From: Terebella lapidaria
Taxonomy: Eukaryota; Annelida; Polychaeta; Terebellida; Terebellidae
Direction: 5' to 3'
Assembly (NCBI GenBank): GCA_949152475.1
Contig: OX424564.1
Span: 27,774,165 to 27,838,164 of the forward strand
Length of the DNA stretch: 64,000 bases
Shown one piece after another: positions 21,950 to 34,719 of this stretch. A program made the translations under genes and the position numbers. The notes under the pieces were generated by a model that was not told the origin of the DNA, made no database searches, and saw only the letters and a list, made by a program, of their open reading frames with translations. The number at the start of each line of letters is the position of its first letter. Within the stretch, counting starts at the first letter, position 1.

Positions 21950-23018
21950 TGTTTGACCATATGACCCCAAAATCGAAAGGGTTAATTGTTCCCGGGTGAT
22001 ATATAATCCTCCATGCAAAGTTTTGCAGCCAATGCCTGAATAGTTTTTGAATTATCGTGTGGAAACAAAGTCCAAAAAATTACCTCAATTTCATCCTCAA
22101 GGACCTCGGATCCCGCTCAAAAACTATACAGGACATCTACATAATATATCCGAACAGTGGTGAAAATTTCAAGCCGATCCGTCGAGGCGTTCTCGAGTTA
22201 TCGTGCGGAAACGAAAACGGCGGAAGAAAAAAATAAAAATAAAAGAAGAATTCTGACAAAACCATAAAGGCATTTCTGCCGAAATGCGCGAACTGCCTTA
22301 ATAACAACCTATACACTGTCATAAATCGCAATGACCCGCTTAGCTTCAGCTTTTCATGTATATGTACTCATTTAATAGGCCTCCGACATCTGTGCGTTTC
22401 TTTGGAACCAATTCCAGAAAGCATATATACATGTATTGCACTGAGCCTTTTTGCTCGAATGTCGCTAACGCTAGGAACCACATCTGTAAATTGCAGGCCT
22501 ATTTATATACGGAGTGGGCCGAATAGCATACACAACTACTTTGAAGCGAAGCAGACACCCGACCGTGAACCGATCAATGTTTACAAACAAGCTGGAACGC
22601 GTTCGACCGTTCGGTCCATCCTGTCAACATGATTCGCCTGATTTTAGACACACAAACATCACAAGTCAGACCCTCTGTGTATGTGCATCATTAACACGAG
22701 AATTTGTGAAAAAGTTGGCGAAGAAACGCACCTCTGTTGACTTAATATTGGGTCCATATGCAGCATTGGTGTCCGTTGTTTCTGTTCACCTTTTCCTCGA
22801 GGAATGAGAGTCGTGCGCCATGTTTCGCACAAGATATACTTTGAACGATATCGGATTACCACATGTTCCGACACGATGTAAGGACGGGGCGAAGGGGGTG
22901 GGGGGCGGGGGGGGGGGAAGTGCTCAAATCGACTTTGTTGGATGTGTATTAAAGGGTGCCATCAAAAGGTGTCATTTTGGTATATTTTAATAATATTAGT
23001 TTATACGCACTGTAGGCC
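21950..23018. other. Remnant of the GGTCA array, then gene-free sequence
   Basis: 21950-22290 continues the 20.6-21.2 kb repeat type (caaagtccaaaaaattacct; tcgagttatcgtgcggaaac). From 22300 to 23018 no gene or clear repeat was recognised. A poly-G run lies at about 22888-22918. Confidence 0.5.
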
Positions 23019-23592
23019 TGCATGATTTTTCTAACTCGTTTGCACTGTTTTTTTGCTGACATTTTTGCGATGCTGAATGGAATAATTCTATAACTTGGCA
23101 TACTTTACATAGGAGTCAAACGGCAATTTAATACCGAATTTCAGACTCCTATCGCGAAAATTGAGAAAGTTGGCAATCTACCCCAATGTTAAATATAGCC
23201 CTGTCAATTAATTTCTTGACCCGCACACAATTTTGTGCATTTGCTCGGTTTTTTGTAGCGGTGAAATCCTTCGAAATCAACATGTTTGTGTAGAATACAT
23301 CCCAGTTTGTCTTTCAGTCCAAAATTACAATACACTAAATCCTGATGGATGTAAACAGGACCAAATTCTCAATTATGCTCAGACTCTCGAGATCATCCCG
23401 TTTTGGGTTGAAACTTACCATTGGGGTAGATAGCCAACTTCTTCAATTTTTTTTTGCGATAGAAATCTGAAATTCGTTACAAAATTGCCGTTTGAATCCC
23501 AGTTGAAGTATGCCAAATTATAGAACGATACGGTTTAGCATCACAAAATTATCGTGAAAAATCGGTGTAAACAAGTTAGAAAAATCAGAGTA
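23019..23592. mobile_element. MITE family M1, copy 1 (long terminal inverted repeats)
   Basis: The left end gatttttctaactcgtttgc and the right end on the minus strand gatttttctaacttgtttac are followed by matching sequence for about 170 bases (cataacttggcatac; gtcaaacggcaattt; aaagttggcaatctacccc). The internal open frame (23233-23433) recurs in the 63.2-kb copy only because the DNA is repeated. No transposase is present. Confidence 0.8.
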
Positions 23593-24913
23593 GGCCTATA
23601 TGGTGATTTTACGGAGTGCATTTATTATTTTGTTATTGGTATGAGGTAACAGAGCTATACACATGAGTAATATCTATGGACCTAAGAAGTATTAATATCA
23701 CCGGATATTAGCAGCGTGTCATTTTATAAAAGTCCATAATACACAAACATGACTGTTTTCAAGTTCAGCCATGAGTTTCGCTTGGGATCTCAATTTTTTC
23801 CTTTAAATTATTTCTCAATTAGTTGACACTAATTCCCTCACGTATAGAAACAACTACATTTTACACACTGTCACCTCTGGCGCCGGTCTGGCTTTGGATA
23901 TAAATGTTTTATTTATCTCGAAAGTTTTCTGCACTTGAGCGGGTATTCAGTGCAAGTATCGCCCCTAGAAGATAGAACATTCTCCTTCGAATTCTTCCTC
24001 AGACGATAACTATTGGTCAACGACACGATTCTCTTGAACTATATATAAACCTTGAGTCAGACATATTGATCGGTCATATTTAGACACTCTGCTGTCGCAC
24101 AAGCTCACATTTTGGTGATGTCTTCACTGAGAAGTCCTGGGGTATCATGTTGCATAGGATCGATGAGAAGGGCTTACTCTAGACTCCCAGCTATATTATA
24201 CAGTTCAGAATACACCTTTGAAGTTGGTAATCCTTGCCCGATATCGCATGAAAAAAAAGTTGAATATTGTTCTCTGAATTCCAGCGATGAAATGTGTGTA
24301 TAATATTTGGAATATTTGGGCAATGAGCCATGCTCATTATCCAACAAGTTAAAGATATTAATTCATTGCCCCCCAAAAAACCCATTAGAATAAACATGGC
24401 AACCCTTTCATCTTATTTTCATCAATTTTTTTGATGCCTCGGGCTGACAAACTTGTGAACATAAGCATGGGATCTTTGTGTGTGATCGTAAGTTCTTTGG
24501 TCAAACGAAACTTGTCCGACAAGTTGCGAGTTTTGTGTGGACGATCTTGAATGTATACCGCTTTAAAAACACTATTATTTCAATATATGTAAGTCTCATT
24601 TTTAGTATCTGAATGTAAAAAGGAGGGTGGGGGGGGGGGGGGTCTACGATAATCATCATAATGGAACATTTCTTGCGAAACAATGTGTAGTATCTCTGAC
24701 CATCAATATCTGACCGCACCAAATTCTCTATTGAAGTGAATGTTTGTTTGTATCCACACATGTCTTTAAACTTCCACTCATGGATCATTTGAATGCTAAT
24801 AAGTCGGGATACTTAGTAAATGTTAAAGACCAGGCTCTGAAAACATGGACTCTAAAACGTTGAATTATCGTGTTATGAATTGAAGCACGATTTTCTCATC
24901 TGCAACATTTATA
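23593..24913. other. Gene-free stretch
   Basis: No gene was recognised. A poly-G run lies at about 24630-24643. The short open frames have no coding character. Confidence 0.5.
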
Positions 24914-24919
24914 TTTATT
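24914..24919 (-). promoter_or_regulatory. Candidate polyadenylation signal of the trefoil gene
   Basis: AATAAA on the minus strand, about 155 bases downstream of the trefoil peptide stop codon. Confidence 0.45.
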
Positions 24920-25072
24920 TGATGATATCAGTTACACGCCTTTGACTTGAACGTTAGCTTCCTCCGCTCGACCATCCAACACTAGTCCAATTACTAGTAG
25001 TAGAAATCCTGTCGAAAATGAGGACGTATTCATTAACAGATGCTCAGTACTTGTAAGGATTTCACGCAGTAA

Positions 25073-26070
25073 CTAATTTGCTATGTGATATCTTCTTACG
25101 GGAAGGAAGCACCAGTTGACCGGGACAATGCTGTCATCCCAACAGCAGCCCCTCTCTGTACACGTTTTGGCGCTGATGCCTGGCCAGCCACAGTCAATTC
25201 TAGCGTAGGGATCAATAAGATAGCACACCGGTTCTGAAAAGAAAATGCGTGCCCCAAATATGAATATCTTCATCAATACTCCATGTTGGTACCAAGTTAC
25301 AACTTGAGACAATAACTTAATTAGTCTGTTTTTTTCTTCAGTGTATACACGATAGAATAGATATCCACAAACTGTTTTGTGACTGGCTTTATCGCATGTA
25401 TCGTAGAACCACAAGAATATAGCATGATCAATTTTCATCTCGTGGTCAATTTACAATCGAGCATCATAATTGGACTAGCGGGCAATATCATAATATTAAA
25501 TGACAGTTACATGTAGGAGTCATGGTCCAGTAGTAGTGCGAATAAAGATTCACTTCAAAGGTATGTATTGGCTTGGTAGTATATTCTCACTTAGTGTAAC
25601 ATTACATTAATACTGACTATTAGATTAGTTCGTTTTGGGAATGTGGACATTCTCGCCAAGGTAAGGAACACCGGGACAAAAACCGAAAACCTGAATCACT
25701 CAATGAAATGTCCAGTCTTACTATTGTGGATACGGTACCTACTGTGTGTATGCATACACTAAGAACACATATTGTTAGAACGGATGATCGGAATCCAGAG
25801 GCGGAAGCCAGAATTGGAGCAAACTCAAAAGAATAAGATGCATTTTTTATCAAGGCACGTACTTGGGAAATAGCACCAGTTGACGGCAGCGCCTACTTCC
25901 TCATAGCAACATTGTCCGAGATACCTTTCCTCACAGTCAGCTTTGTTAATACCAGGATAGCCGCATTCAATTCGGTTGTTCAACGGAACATCACAGTAAT
26001 CATGGCCCATTGCAATTTGCATTGCCAAGGCGCAGCAGGAAATGTAAATGGCGACTTTCGCGAACGTCAT
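25073..26070 (-). CDS. Secreted peptide with two trefoil (P-type) domains, two exons
   Basis: The CDS is complement(25073-25233, 25863-26070), 369 nt for 122 residues. The donor is CCCAA|GTACGT and the acceptor ttttcag|AACCGG. One base on the left and two on the right complete a Lys codon. Residues 1-22 (MTFAKVAIYISCCALAMQIA start) form a signal peptide. Trefoil 1 has Cys at 26, 36, 46, 54, 55 and 66, with ECGYPGI and NWCYFP. Trefoil 2 has Cys at 73, 84, 94, 99, 100 and 111, with DCGWPGI, GCCWDD and NWCFLP. Both sets of six match the usual 1-5, 2-4, 3-6 disulfide plan. Domain 1 has a slightly longer loop before its CC pair (EERYLGQCC). Such peptides act in mucus and epithelial surfaces in vertebrates; the role here is inferred. 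One exon per domain suggests domain duplication. Confidence 0.92.
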
Positions 26071-26404
26071 CTTGGCTATCACAAATACAAAAGTATGTAT
26101 ATATTAGGGCCTATATTACACGTACTCTCGTCCAGCAAATATATAATGTAATTACAATTAAGAGAAAAAAATGCTGATAAGTTTCTTCATTTTTCCAAGA
26201 TTAGCATTTATTTTCATTTCGAAATTTGGTTTCAATCGATTTTTTTAACTTTTGGTAAATTTCGTCGAAAATATGTCATCAATAATTATATGGCTGCCTG
26301 TATGGGAGAAATTCCCATGATGATCTCCAAATTCTTTCATATGAAAAACACGTACATGGGTTTGTTGATTGACGAATGAAATTTCAGGAAAATATATCTC
26401 GTCA

Positions 26405-26700
26405 TTTTTAGATTACCGGACCTATGGCGTTGCTCGTTCTAATTGTTTTTGACAGGTCGTCGAAAATTCAAGTCGTTCTTTGTTTTGAGCCATTTCAGTA
26501 AAAATGTTCGCCATCATCGCCATTTTTGAAACTTTTAAAATGTCAACCACTTCTTGTTTCATAGTGGGAGTTGAGTGGAATAAACTCATAAACACTTCAA
26601 AATACAGCTCAAGTATCAGCACATTCAGATAGAAATTGCTATATAACGGTTCTGTTCTACCATGAAATAATAATAAACAATACATTTTCAACTTTCAACA
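26405..26700 (-). repeat. R1 repeat fragment, reversed
   Basis: It begins tttttagattaccggaccta (compare taggttaccgtacctatggc at 43441) and holds ttgtttcatagtgggagttg, the reversed R1 phrase. No coding signal. Confidence 0.55.
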
Positions 26701-29471
26701 GTGGTAGATCGTCCACCCCAGAAAAATAATTATCACTAATATACCGATATACCCACACATCCAGACACCCAAAAACAATTTGCCAGAGGGCTAAGAAAAG
26801 TTTTCGGGAAAGATTCACTTCGTTAATATGCAAAATATGTGCAAGATATCAGAAAGATACCACCGTAAATTCTAAAAATCATTCCGGCGGACAATGGACG
26901 CAAGGTCACCTCAATCAGTCATATGTTCGTGATCATTAACCGAAACTTGTTTCCTGAATTCCACTGTAAATGATGCGAACGTGTCTCAAACGTGTTTTAT
27001 AGTACATGCACATGCGCAGTGGAAGATCTGGGCTACTTCAAAATTGTTCGTCGTCGTATCCGATTACTTAATGAAAACAGCGTGTCACGACAATGAAATA
27101 CATGCTCGTTAAATTTTCCGATTATAGTCTGTGACACTATTTCTTTCGAAAAAATGTTATACCTTGAGTTTGCAGCCACTGTAATGCCTATACGGTAATC
27201 ACCCTTTGGTACAGAACAGTTACCTTGTTACGGGCAGATAATGTGTTATACATGTATAAAATCGTGTTTACTGTTCACCGAATGACATCAGTATACGAAT
27301 GCCTTGTAACATCGGTCCAAAGAGGAAATGTGTTGACATACCTGTGATGTTCTTGTATCGAGAGTTCCTGCGTTGTCTTCGACCCAAGGAGGAATGTGGA
27401 GAATTCGACATTTATTCAGTTATACATATACTAACGATTTCTCCACAGAGGGCCACATGATGAATGGCAAATTGCATAAAAAAAGTGCATCTACGTGTGC
27501 AAATGCACGTGTTTGGCGACTGCTTTTACATATAGTTTTTGCTGTTCCAATGTGTTCCCTAATATATATCGCTGAATATATCGCTGAATATCGTGTTGTA
27601 ATGACCAATAAACAAGAAATAATATTCTTGTTTGCTTTGGATCTTATTTCAGCATTCGCACATTAGGAAGAAAAAAATAGGTATCCACATAATTTCTTGC
27701 TATGGATGTCTCAGACGATGCAAACATTTTCGAAGAGTATCAAATGCGAAATGCCAGTGCATCATGTGTAACAGTCGGCATTTATTAATACTCAATAGGT
27801 TCGTTTTCCATATTCCAAAGTATTTTTTCTTGTACATGCAAATTCACCCGCTATGACTTGATTATGATTTACATATAAGATGCCCCTCTTATTGCCCAAC
27901 ATGTGTTGGGTGTATTGAAAACCACTCGGTGGGGGTAACTATCCATTAGGTCTAATTTATTGTTTTATAGTTACCGACATCATGGCAATAACTCCCAGTC
28001 CTGGTGTCACGCCCCTATGCCGTCTTTCGTTTTTGTTTCTATCTTGTTTTTGTTTTGAGTTCAGTAAAATTTCACAAGAATCTCTGTCCGCTCGATCATG
28101 GCTATTTAGGCCCTGTTCGGAATTGAACCCTAGCGTTATTTCCATGTCTGAAAAAACATGAGTGTCGCTCAGGACCTACCTCTCAACTGAGAACATAATA
28201 CTCATATGCTAGCTTCCCGCTAGTATTGAATTTGACGTTTAATAAATGGAACGTACAATGTCGTACATGTAGGATTTTTCATTTTTCCCTGGATAAGGGA
28301 AAACTCATCAGTGCATTACCACGGCACTTGACATAACTTCCAGGTTACGGATCAGTCTGTATTGATTTTCCTTATATGGTCAAAACGGCGCATGAAGGTA
28401 CTATATTTAATTTTAAAAATCACAGTTTCTGCTCAGAATGCACAGATAATGGTGTAGGAAAGCTCTTTTTTAGTTTGTATGCTTGTAGGACAACCATTTT
28501 CCTTTATACATGTGAGTTTTCAATATGATATGAGCTTTCACTGGGCGGAAGCACAACTGAGTAAATCGGCCCTTTATTTTGTCATTAGTTTCTCGAGGTA
28601 TTCGCCAGGTGTCAGTCAAGTGCTCATAGCGAACGATCTATTCCAACAACTTATGCTGATTTTTTGATATTTTAGAAGTTATATACAAGGCTTCCACATA
28701 CCAAATTTATTCGGAGATTGAAAATATTTTACCAAGTGTTTTCCAGCAAAACTTTACAATGGAAGTGTATGTGATTCTTAACAGTGTCAAGATACCTCCA
28801 TTTGGTAACCTGCTCAAGCACTATACAAGTTCAAATAGACAATAATGACATTACTGATTATAATACATTCTTGAATTATAATGTTTTTTACTTAACCTTC
28901 CTGTGAAATCCAGCATCAGTCACGAAGGCCATAGGGGAAAAACAATAGGTCGATAATCATGATAATACTGAATTTCCAATAGTGCAATGGATGTATCGGT
29001 ATCAACATCTGAAAAAAGTTCTTTTCAAGGGTTCGGATATCAATACAGGAAAGTCCACTTGTTAACATTAAAACCGCGTATTCCTGTATGCTATTATGGT
29101 TACACGTTGGATTTGGCGTCTATGACTGGAGCCTTTTAAAATAGACAAATATTTTTATCCCTGCTTATAACCCAGAATAGAAATGTCTCCGTCGAACATC
29201 TCTTCACTACATACTTCTATCCTACAAATTGTTGTCCAGTGATATATGTGGTCTGGTGTGGGCGTTGATTCGCCTGGACTATTGGATGATATTTAACGCT
29301 TTCATAAATCCGTTGTTTTAATTAAGGAAGATTATATTTTATAGCAGTAGAAGTATCACCAACAACCATTCCAAGAACAGAACCAAACCCTATCCAATGT
29401 ATGCTAATAGTGCTCTCATGTAGATTGAATGGACATTGAACAAATTAAAATACATCGATCTCAAGGTTTGA
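26701..29471. other. Gene-free AT-rich stretch
   Basis: No gene, RNA gene or clear repeat is supported. Open frames here are short and lack coding character. Confidence 0.5.
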
Positions 29472-29815
29472 GGGCGATATTGCCGAGTGGTATTTACGTA
29501 CGAGCGCTCAGTTGCTCAATTTGAACCGAGAGCAATCGGCGTTGTAGTTTCGATCCCATGTCGACCCTATGTGCGCTAATTGTGAAGGTAGGTTCTCCCT
29601 GTCATCGCACCTGGCAGTATGCCCGTGACTTGGATATCACGTAAAGCGGCAGAATGGTGGTCCCATCTCTAAAATATGTTGTGAAGACATGTAAAAGGTC
29701 CCTCCAAGATGACATGTACCCTGGCAGTGACCATTCTGAGAGGACCAAATTGTGAAGCGCTCTGATAATGTGTGTAACGTTGATAAAACGCTATATAAGA
29801 ACCATTTATTATTCA
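29472..29815 (+). mobile_element. tRNA-derived SINE with LINE-like tail
   Basis: The head gggcgatattgccgagtggt resembles a class II (Leu/Ser-like) tRNA A-box region, and gtagtttcgatccc matches a B box. The body is unique to this copy. The tail aacgctatataagaacc followed by attattattc resembles the short 3' tails that SINEs share with L2-like LINEs. No clear target duplication was found. Confidence 0.7.
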
Positions 29816-30069
29816 TAATTTACGCATTCGAACACTGTGTAGTGTCATACCCATACACCCATGTGTCACCCGCCATTTATTCTGTTCAGACAGAAGAAAT
29901 CTGGGAATGAGTTCATAGAAACACGCCTGTGAGTATAATCAGGAAATGTATTTTGGGTGAAATCTTTTGCGATGCTTAGTATCTATCCAAGCTGAAGCAC
30001 ACAGCTACCTTCGATTTCAAAATACGAATATCGTATCAGTATGGTGGCTGATAGCGTCTATTCGTCAAT
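29816..30069. other. Spacer with a flank shared with 32.03-32.07 kb
   Basis: atggtggctgatagcgtc (from 30041) recurs in reverse at 32045-32062, linking the two GA-rich minisatellites. No gene is present. Confidence 0.6.
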
Positions 30070-30235
30070 CTCGCTCCCTCGAGGCGAGAGAGCGAAGCGA
30101 GGCAGCGAAAGAGCGATGCGAGTGCACGAGAGAGCGATGCGAGGTAGCGAGAGAGCGATGCGAGGTAGCGAGAGAGCGATGCGAGAGAACTCGCTCTCTC
30201 GCTCCCTCGTTCTCTCGCTCCCTCGCATCGACCAT
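30070..30235. repeat. GA-rich minisatellite, 21-bp unit, with a reversed tail
   Basis: Units of the form gagagagcgatgcgaggtagc repeat to about 30185, then the sequence turns into the complementary type (ctcgctctctcgctccctcg). The open frames over it on both strands (Arg/Glu-rich or Ser/Leu/Ala-rich) are by-products. Confidence 0.85.
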
Positions 30236-31449
30236 GTATGTACATTCATCTACGAAGCTAACTTTTATATGTATATTTTAATGATATTGATAAAGGTTTC
30301 GACATGGTCAGTGCTATTACAATGCTCATGGGCGTGTACAGAAATAATGGAAGGGAAGGAGCACGTACGGACTGTACCCACCCTTCCCTGGACACGCCCC
30401 TGTCATACCAGTTTCCTTGTAGGACATATAAAAATAGGACATATAAAATAGATGATATTGATCTGAAATTTACATCATATTTTCTACTTAACAGTGTAGT
30501 CTTTGAAAACCACTGTATGCATAGGCGATTAAGTTGTAAAATTATGCAATATGAGTCCATATTGTTTCGAAAATTACAATTCCATATCGTGCTCTATTAT
30601 GATATAATATCACAATAAACGGTGATAATTATCGTGTTATTTGAAGTACGTGTATTGTATGCTCATCCGCGAACCACCACCTCCCACCTAGCCGCCTTAC
30701 CCTCATCCCCTCCACCCAGTCTACACCTTCATCCGCTGCAAGTCACCTCATTGGTTATATCACTGTCACATGGTAGCGAGCCTTATCCACTCACCAGGCT
30801 CTCTTATGCAATCTTCTGGGCTGTAGGATCGGAGCATGTGCAAATTATATGTATGTGTTGTAGATGCCGTTAGCGAAATCTAAATGCTTGAACCATGTAC
30901 AAATATGATATATAGGGCCTGTAAAATACACATGTAATCCGACGAAATTATAATATTAATACATAAGAATTAACCATAAAATCTTCACATATTTTATTCA
31001 GATTGAGAATATTCATTAAATATCAGTAGTTACAGAAATATCATGTAAGTTCCGATGTCAGAATGTTATTTGAACGGAGATATATTCTTTCACTTCAATT
31101 ACAACTTTGTTTTTGTCACAATTGACACAAAATTGTTGTATGATTAAAGTTCAATAAATAATTTTAAATATAATTTGTTGACATCGGTTATTGTGTGCGT
31201 TGTGCGAAGGGAAGGGGCGGGGTATATAGGTAAATAGATGGTAAAAATAGATGGTAATAAGGTTTGAACATATTCACTGGTAGGTATACATGTATAAATA
31301 TTAATGCAGCAGAGTGGACGTGATTATTCTTCGTGTGTGCGAAAAATATCGTGGTAACGAATAGAAAATTAGCATCTGAACAAAAGAAAAAAAACCGCGA
31401 TAACGAGAAATTTATCGTTAGAACGGATTAATTTATTGTGACCTGTCAT
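30236..31449. other. Gene-free stretch between minisatellites
   Basis: No gene is supported. Confidence 0.5.
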
Positions 31450-32030
31450 ATGAGCGAGAGAACGAGGAAACGAAGGAACGAGTGAGCGAGAGAACGAGAG
31501 AGCGATGCGAGGTAGCAATGAACGAGATTGCGAGAGAACGAGTGAGCGAGAGAACGAGGGAACGAGAGAGCGATGCGAGGTAGCGAGAGAACGAGATTGC
31601 GAGAGAGCAAGGGAGCGAGAGAACGAGGTAGCGAGAGAACGAGATTGCGAGAGAACGAGTGAGCAAGAGAGCGATGCGAGGTAGCGAGAGAACGAGACTG
31701 CGAGAGAACGAGTGAGCGAGAGAGCGAGAGAACGAGAGAGCAAGAAAGCGAGAGAGCGATGCGAGGTAGCGAGAGAACGAGATTGCGAGGGAGCGAGAGA
31801 ACGAGTGAGCGAGATAGCGATGCGATAGAGCGATGCGAGATAGCGAGAGTGCGAGAGAACGATGCGAGGAAGCGAGGTGGATTTATGTCAATATCTTATC
31901 GCTCACTCGCTCCCTCGTATCGCTCTCTCGCCCCCTCGCATCGCTCTCTTGCTCCCTCGCATCGCTGTCTCGTGCGCTCGTATCGCTCTTTCGCTACCTC
32001 GCTTCGCTCTCTCGCCGCAAGGGAGCGAGG
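31450..32030. repeat. GA-rich minisatellite, reversing to CT-rich at about 31895
   Basis: Units such as gagagagcgatgcgaggtag and gcgagagaacgagattgcga run from 31450 to about 31880. After a short unique break (tgtcaatatcttat) complementary units (ctcgcatcgctctctcgctc) run to about 32020. The right part with its flank is a reversed copy of 30041-30190. Confidence 0.85.
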
Positions 32031-32070
32031 TTGTCAGATGGACGCTATCAGCCACCATATATCAGCTATT

Positions 32071-34719
32071 TGTAACCCTACAAAAAGAAGGGAATGAAAA
32101 CCATCGTGAGGCTATGATCTCCCCTGTTTATAATCCATTAGAATATCAAAGTAGGAATTCAAAACGAGACTTCCACCCTTTTCCATACTAGCGAATGAGA
32201 CACAAGACTTCAGGACACGTGTCGTGAGATCAAAGGTACATCTATAAAACGGAGCGTGTGCTCAGCAGAAAACGATAGATCGCTGGTGATTCACACCTCT
32301 ATCCAGGGCCGAGGGTCGTGTGTGAATATTTCCTGTCGCCTACTAATGATTCGTGGGTGGATTATCTGTGACGATCAAAGAAAAGATTCACTGGAACGTG
32401 TCACAACGGGCATCTCGACACACACTGGCAGATGCTGAAAGCATGTTAGGGTCTTTGTAGGCGAAGAACAATAAATCGAGTATCTCCATCGCGCACGGTT
32501 TGTCTATTTGGAGACGCGTGTCTATCGTAGCACGATCTTATCAGTCTTTTTTGATAAAAATTATAAATACACATCTAACAAGAATCATACCTGGCGCAGA
32601 GCACCAGATATCCCCGGGTGAGAAGTTAATAGCGCGTTCATTTCTAGCACTGTATTAGGGGTTTGAATTTAATTTCGTGCACATACCATGTCCATGCAGG
32701 ACGAATACCGGTGTGAGAGAAATGTTCAATCGTAGGAATAGTAGTACCTGATAGAGTACGCTCATGAAAATAACGGGGTGTCCATAAAATTCAGGGCGGT
32801 TTTGCCTTTGGCCCGAAATTCAATATATTCATAAAGTTGTTTTTTTGGTTAATATTGTACAAATAGACGATAATTAATGCTCATATGAGAAGTGTCCACA
32901 AAATTTGAGTATTGTCACAATGGTTATAAGCACCGAATATCACTGTGGAAGTCGGTGATGATGAATCCGGAACCAGTTCCGAATTTTACATCGTCAACTA
33001 TCAATGCCACGGTTCTCAACATTCCGCGCTCTGCGAGCGGAAAAGTAGCTCGTGGGACAGCGAAGATAAATACATTGTTGAAAGTACGATGCAGTCCAAA
33101 AATGGACCGAAACAAATGTGCTTATATTTCTGCTCCAAAACAAGGATAATTAGGCACTGACATGCATCATAAACATGCGAAGTGAGCGATGGGTCCGCAG
33201 TAGGGACTGAATATGATACCATGTGTGCTGAGTGTACACCGTGTTGATGTATGTATTCTCGAATCCCGCTGACACGCAAATATTCCCGTTAATCGGCGAA
33301 AATGGAAATTTGCTCCATTGGTCGAAAATATTTGTCAGATTATATTAATTAACTGAATTATATATGTCCAACTCTGTACAACAAATGTTTAAAATATTTT
33401 CTCTTCGAAAGCAGTTTTTCCCCCCAGGGTCGAAGAGTAGGCCTATTCCCCCATGGGATTCTCAGAGAGCGTTTAAGAAGTCTCCCCAGCAGTGAGGCAA
33501 TAAACATTGTGAATATGACTTTCATGGAGAACATTTCGGAAAAATACCGATAAAAATCTCAGTATATTAACAAATGTGCAGAATAATGAAACACAGCAAG
33601 TGCAGACGAGTGAAGCTCACTGACTACTTCAGTGTAATTATAAACTTGACCCGGAAGTATGCGACGAAACGAGAGGCATTATTTTCCGTGGGCGTGTTTT
33701 ATAGTCGGAAACTAGAGCAGTCCACGACCCGATGTTTTCCGTATCACGTGACAAATCACCTACAGACTGACAGATAATCATGTCCGTGCTGACTTCCAAG
33801 AACTAGTCCAAGTCAACTTGAGAAACGTGTTACCCTATCAATTTGACATCTTACCAAAATGTTTGCGTTTCTTATCTATATCGAACTTATTACTTTAGTT
33901 TGTTTCACCATTTTTCACCAAGGGGGGGGGGATAACATTACATTACTATCAGTTTTGTCATGCAATTTCTTGGTATGGAGATACATATCCAGCGACGATT
34001 GTTGAGTTGTTATAAGTCTTCAACTAACAGGAAACTAGTCATATCTTACCTCCTGATACCTTTCCAGTTATGGAGTTCATTGTGACGATGTTCTAGTGAG
34101 CTAAACAGCAGGGCGAATAACTGATTATTGTACTAACAATGTCCTCCATCGCATCGTGTGTTGGACAGCTAGAATATATTAAGCTCTCACGATGAACGCT
34201 ATATGTGTGCTTCAAATCGTCGCAACCAACCAACCATCATGGTTTTCAAGAACCCCCCCCCCCCCCCCAAATGCATTTTCGCCATTGAATTCTAACGTTT
34301 CGTACTTTCGCTTCAATAAAACAAGCTTGGAATGCTGTTATCAATACGGTCAGCTGCTCAAATCACTTTCACTTTTGGGAGATGATTGTGTTTAAACTGG
34401 CTATCATAACGTTTAAACAGGATACATTATATTCTGTTGGATACCACTGATCCCTCACATCTTGCTATATTGCCTCAAACAAATCGATACCAAGAAACTA
34501 CTGAGTTATAGATGACTTACGTTCGCAGTAATACGTCCATTAATAATTTCCGATGAACAAGTATTAAAACATTCAAGAGTTGCAAGAGTTGAATTTGATG
34601 ATATGAGCGATATATTCTGGACACAACAACAACAACATTGATCTGTTGCTGAACATCGGAAAATCGATGCATCTACTGTAGTTGCAGACACACGATAGCA
34701 TCCTTTGAGTAACAAAACA
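32071..34719. other. Gene-free stretch
   Basis: No gene is supported. At 32776 ggggtgtccataaaattc resembles the ends of mariner-like elements, but no partner end or transposase was found. A poly-C run lies at 34254-34268. Confidence 0.4.

Noticed and set aside
23233-23433. Small protein conserved with 63403-63633
   Set aside because: Both lie in the centre of MITE M1, so the shared frame reflects repeated DNA, not a conserved gene.
29967-32191. Arg/Glu-rich and Ser/Leu-rich open frames
   Set aside because: They are translations of the GA-rich minisatellite and appear on both strands in several frames.
32776-33160. Mariner-like element
   Set aside because: Only a ggggtgtccataaaattc phrase suggests it. 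There is no opposite end and no transposase motif in any frame.
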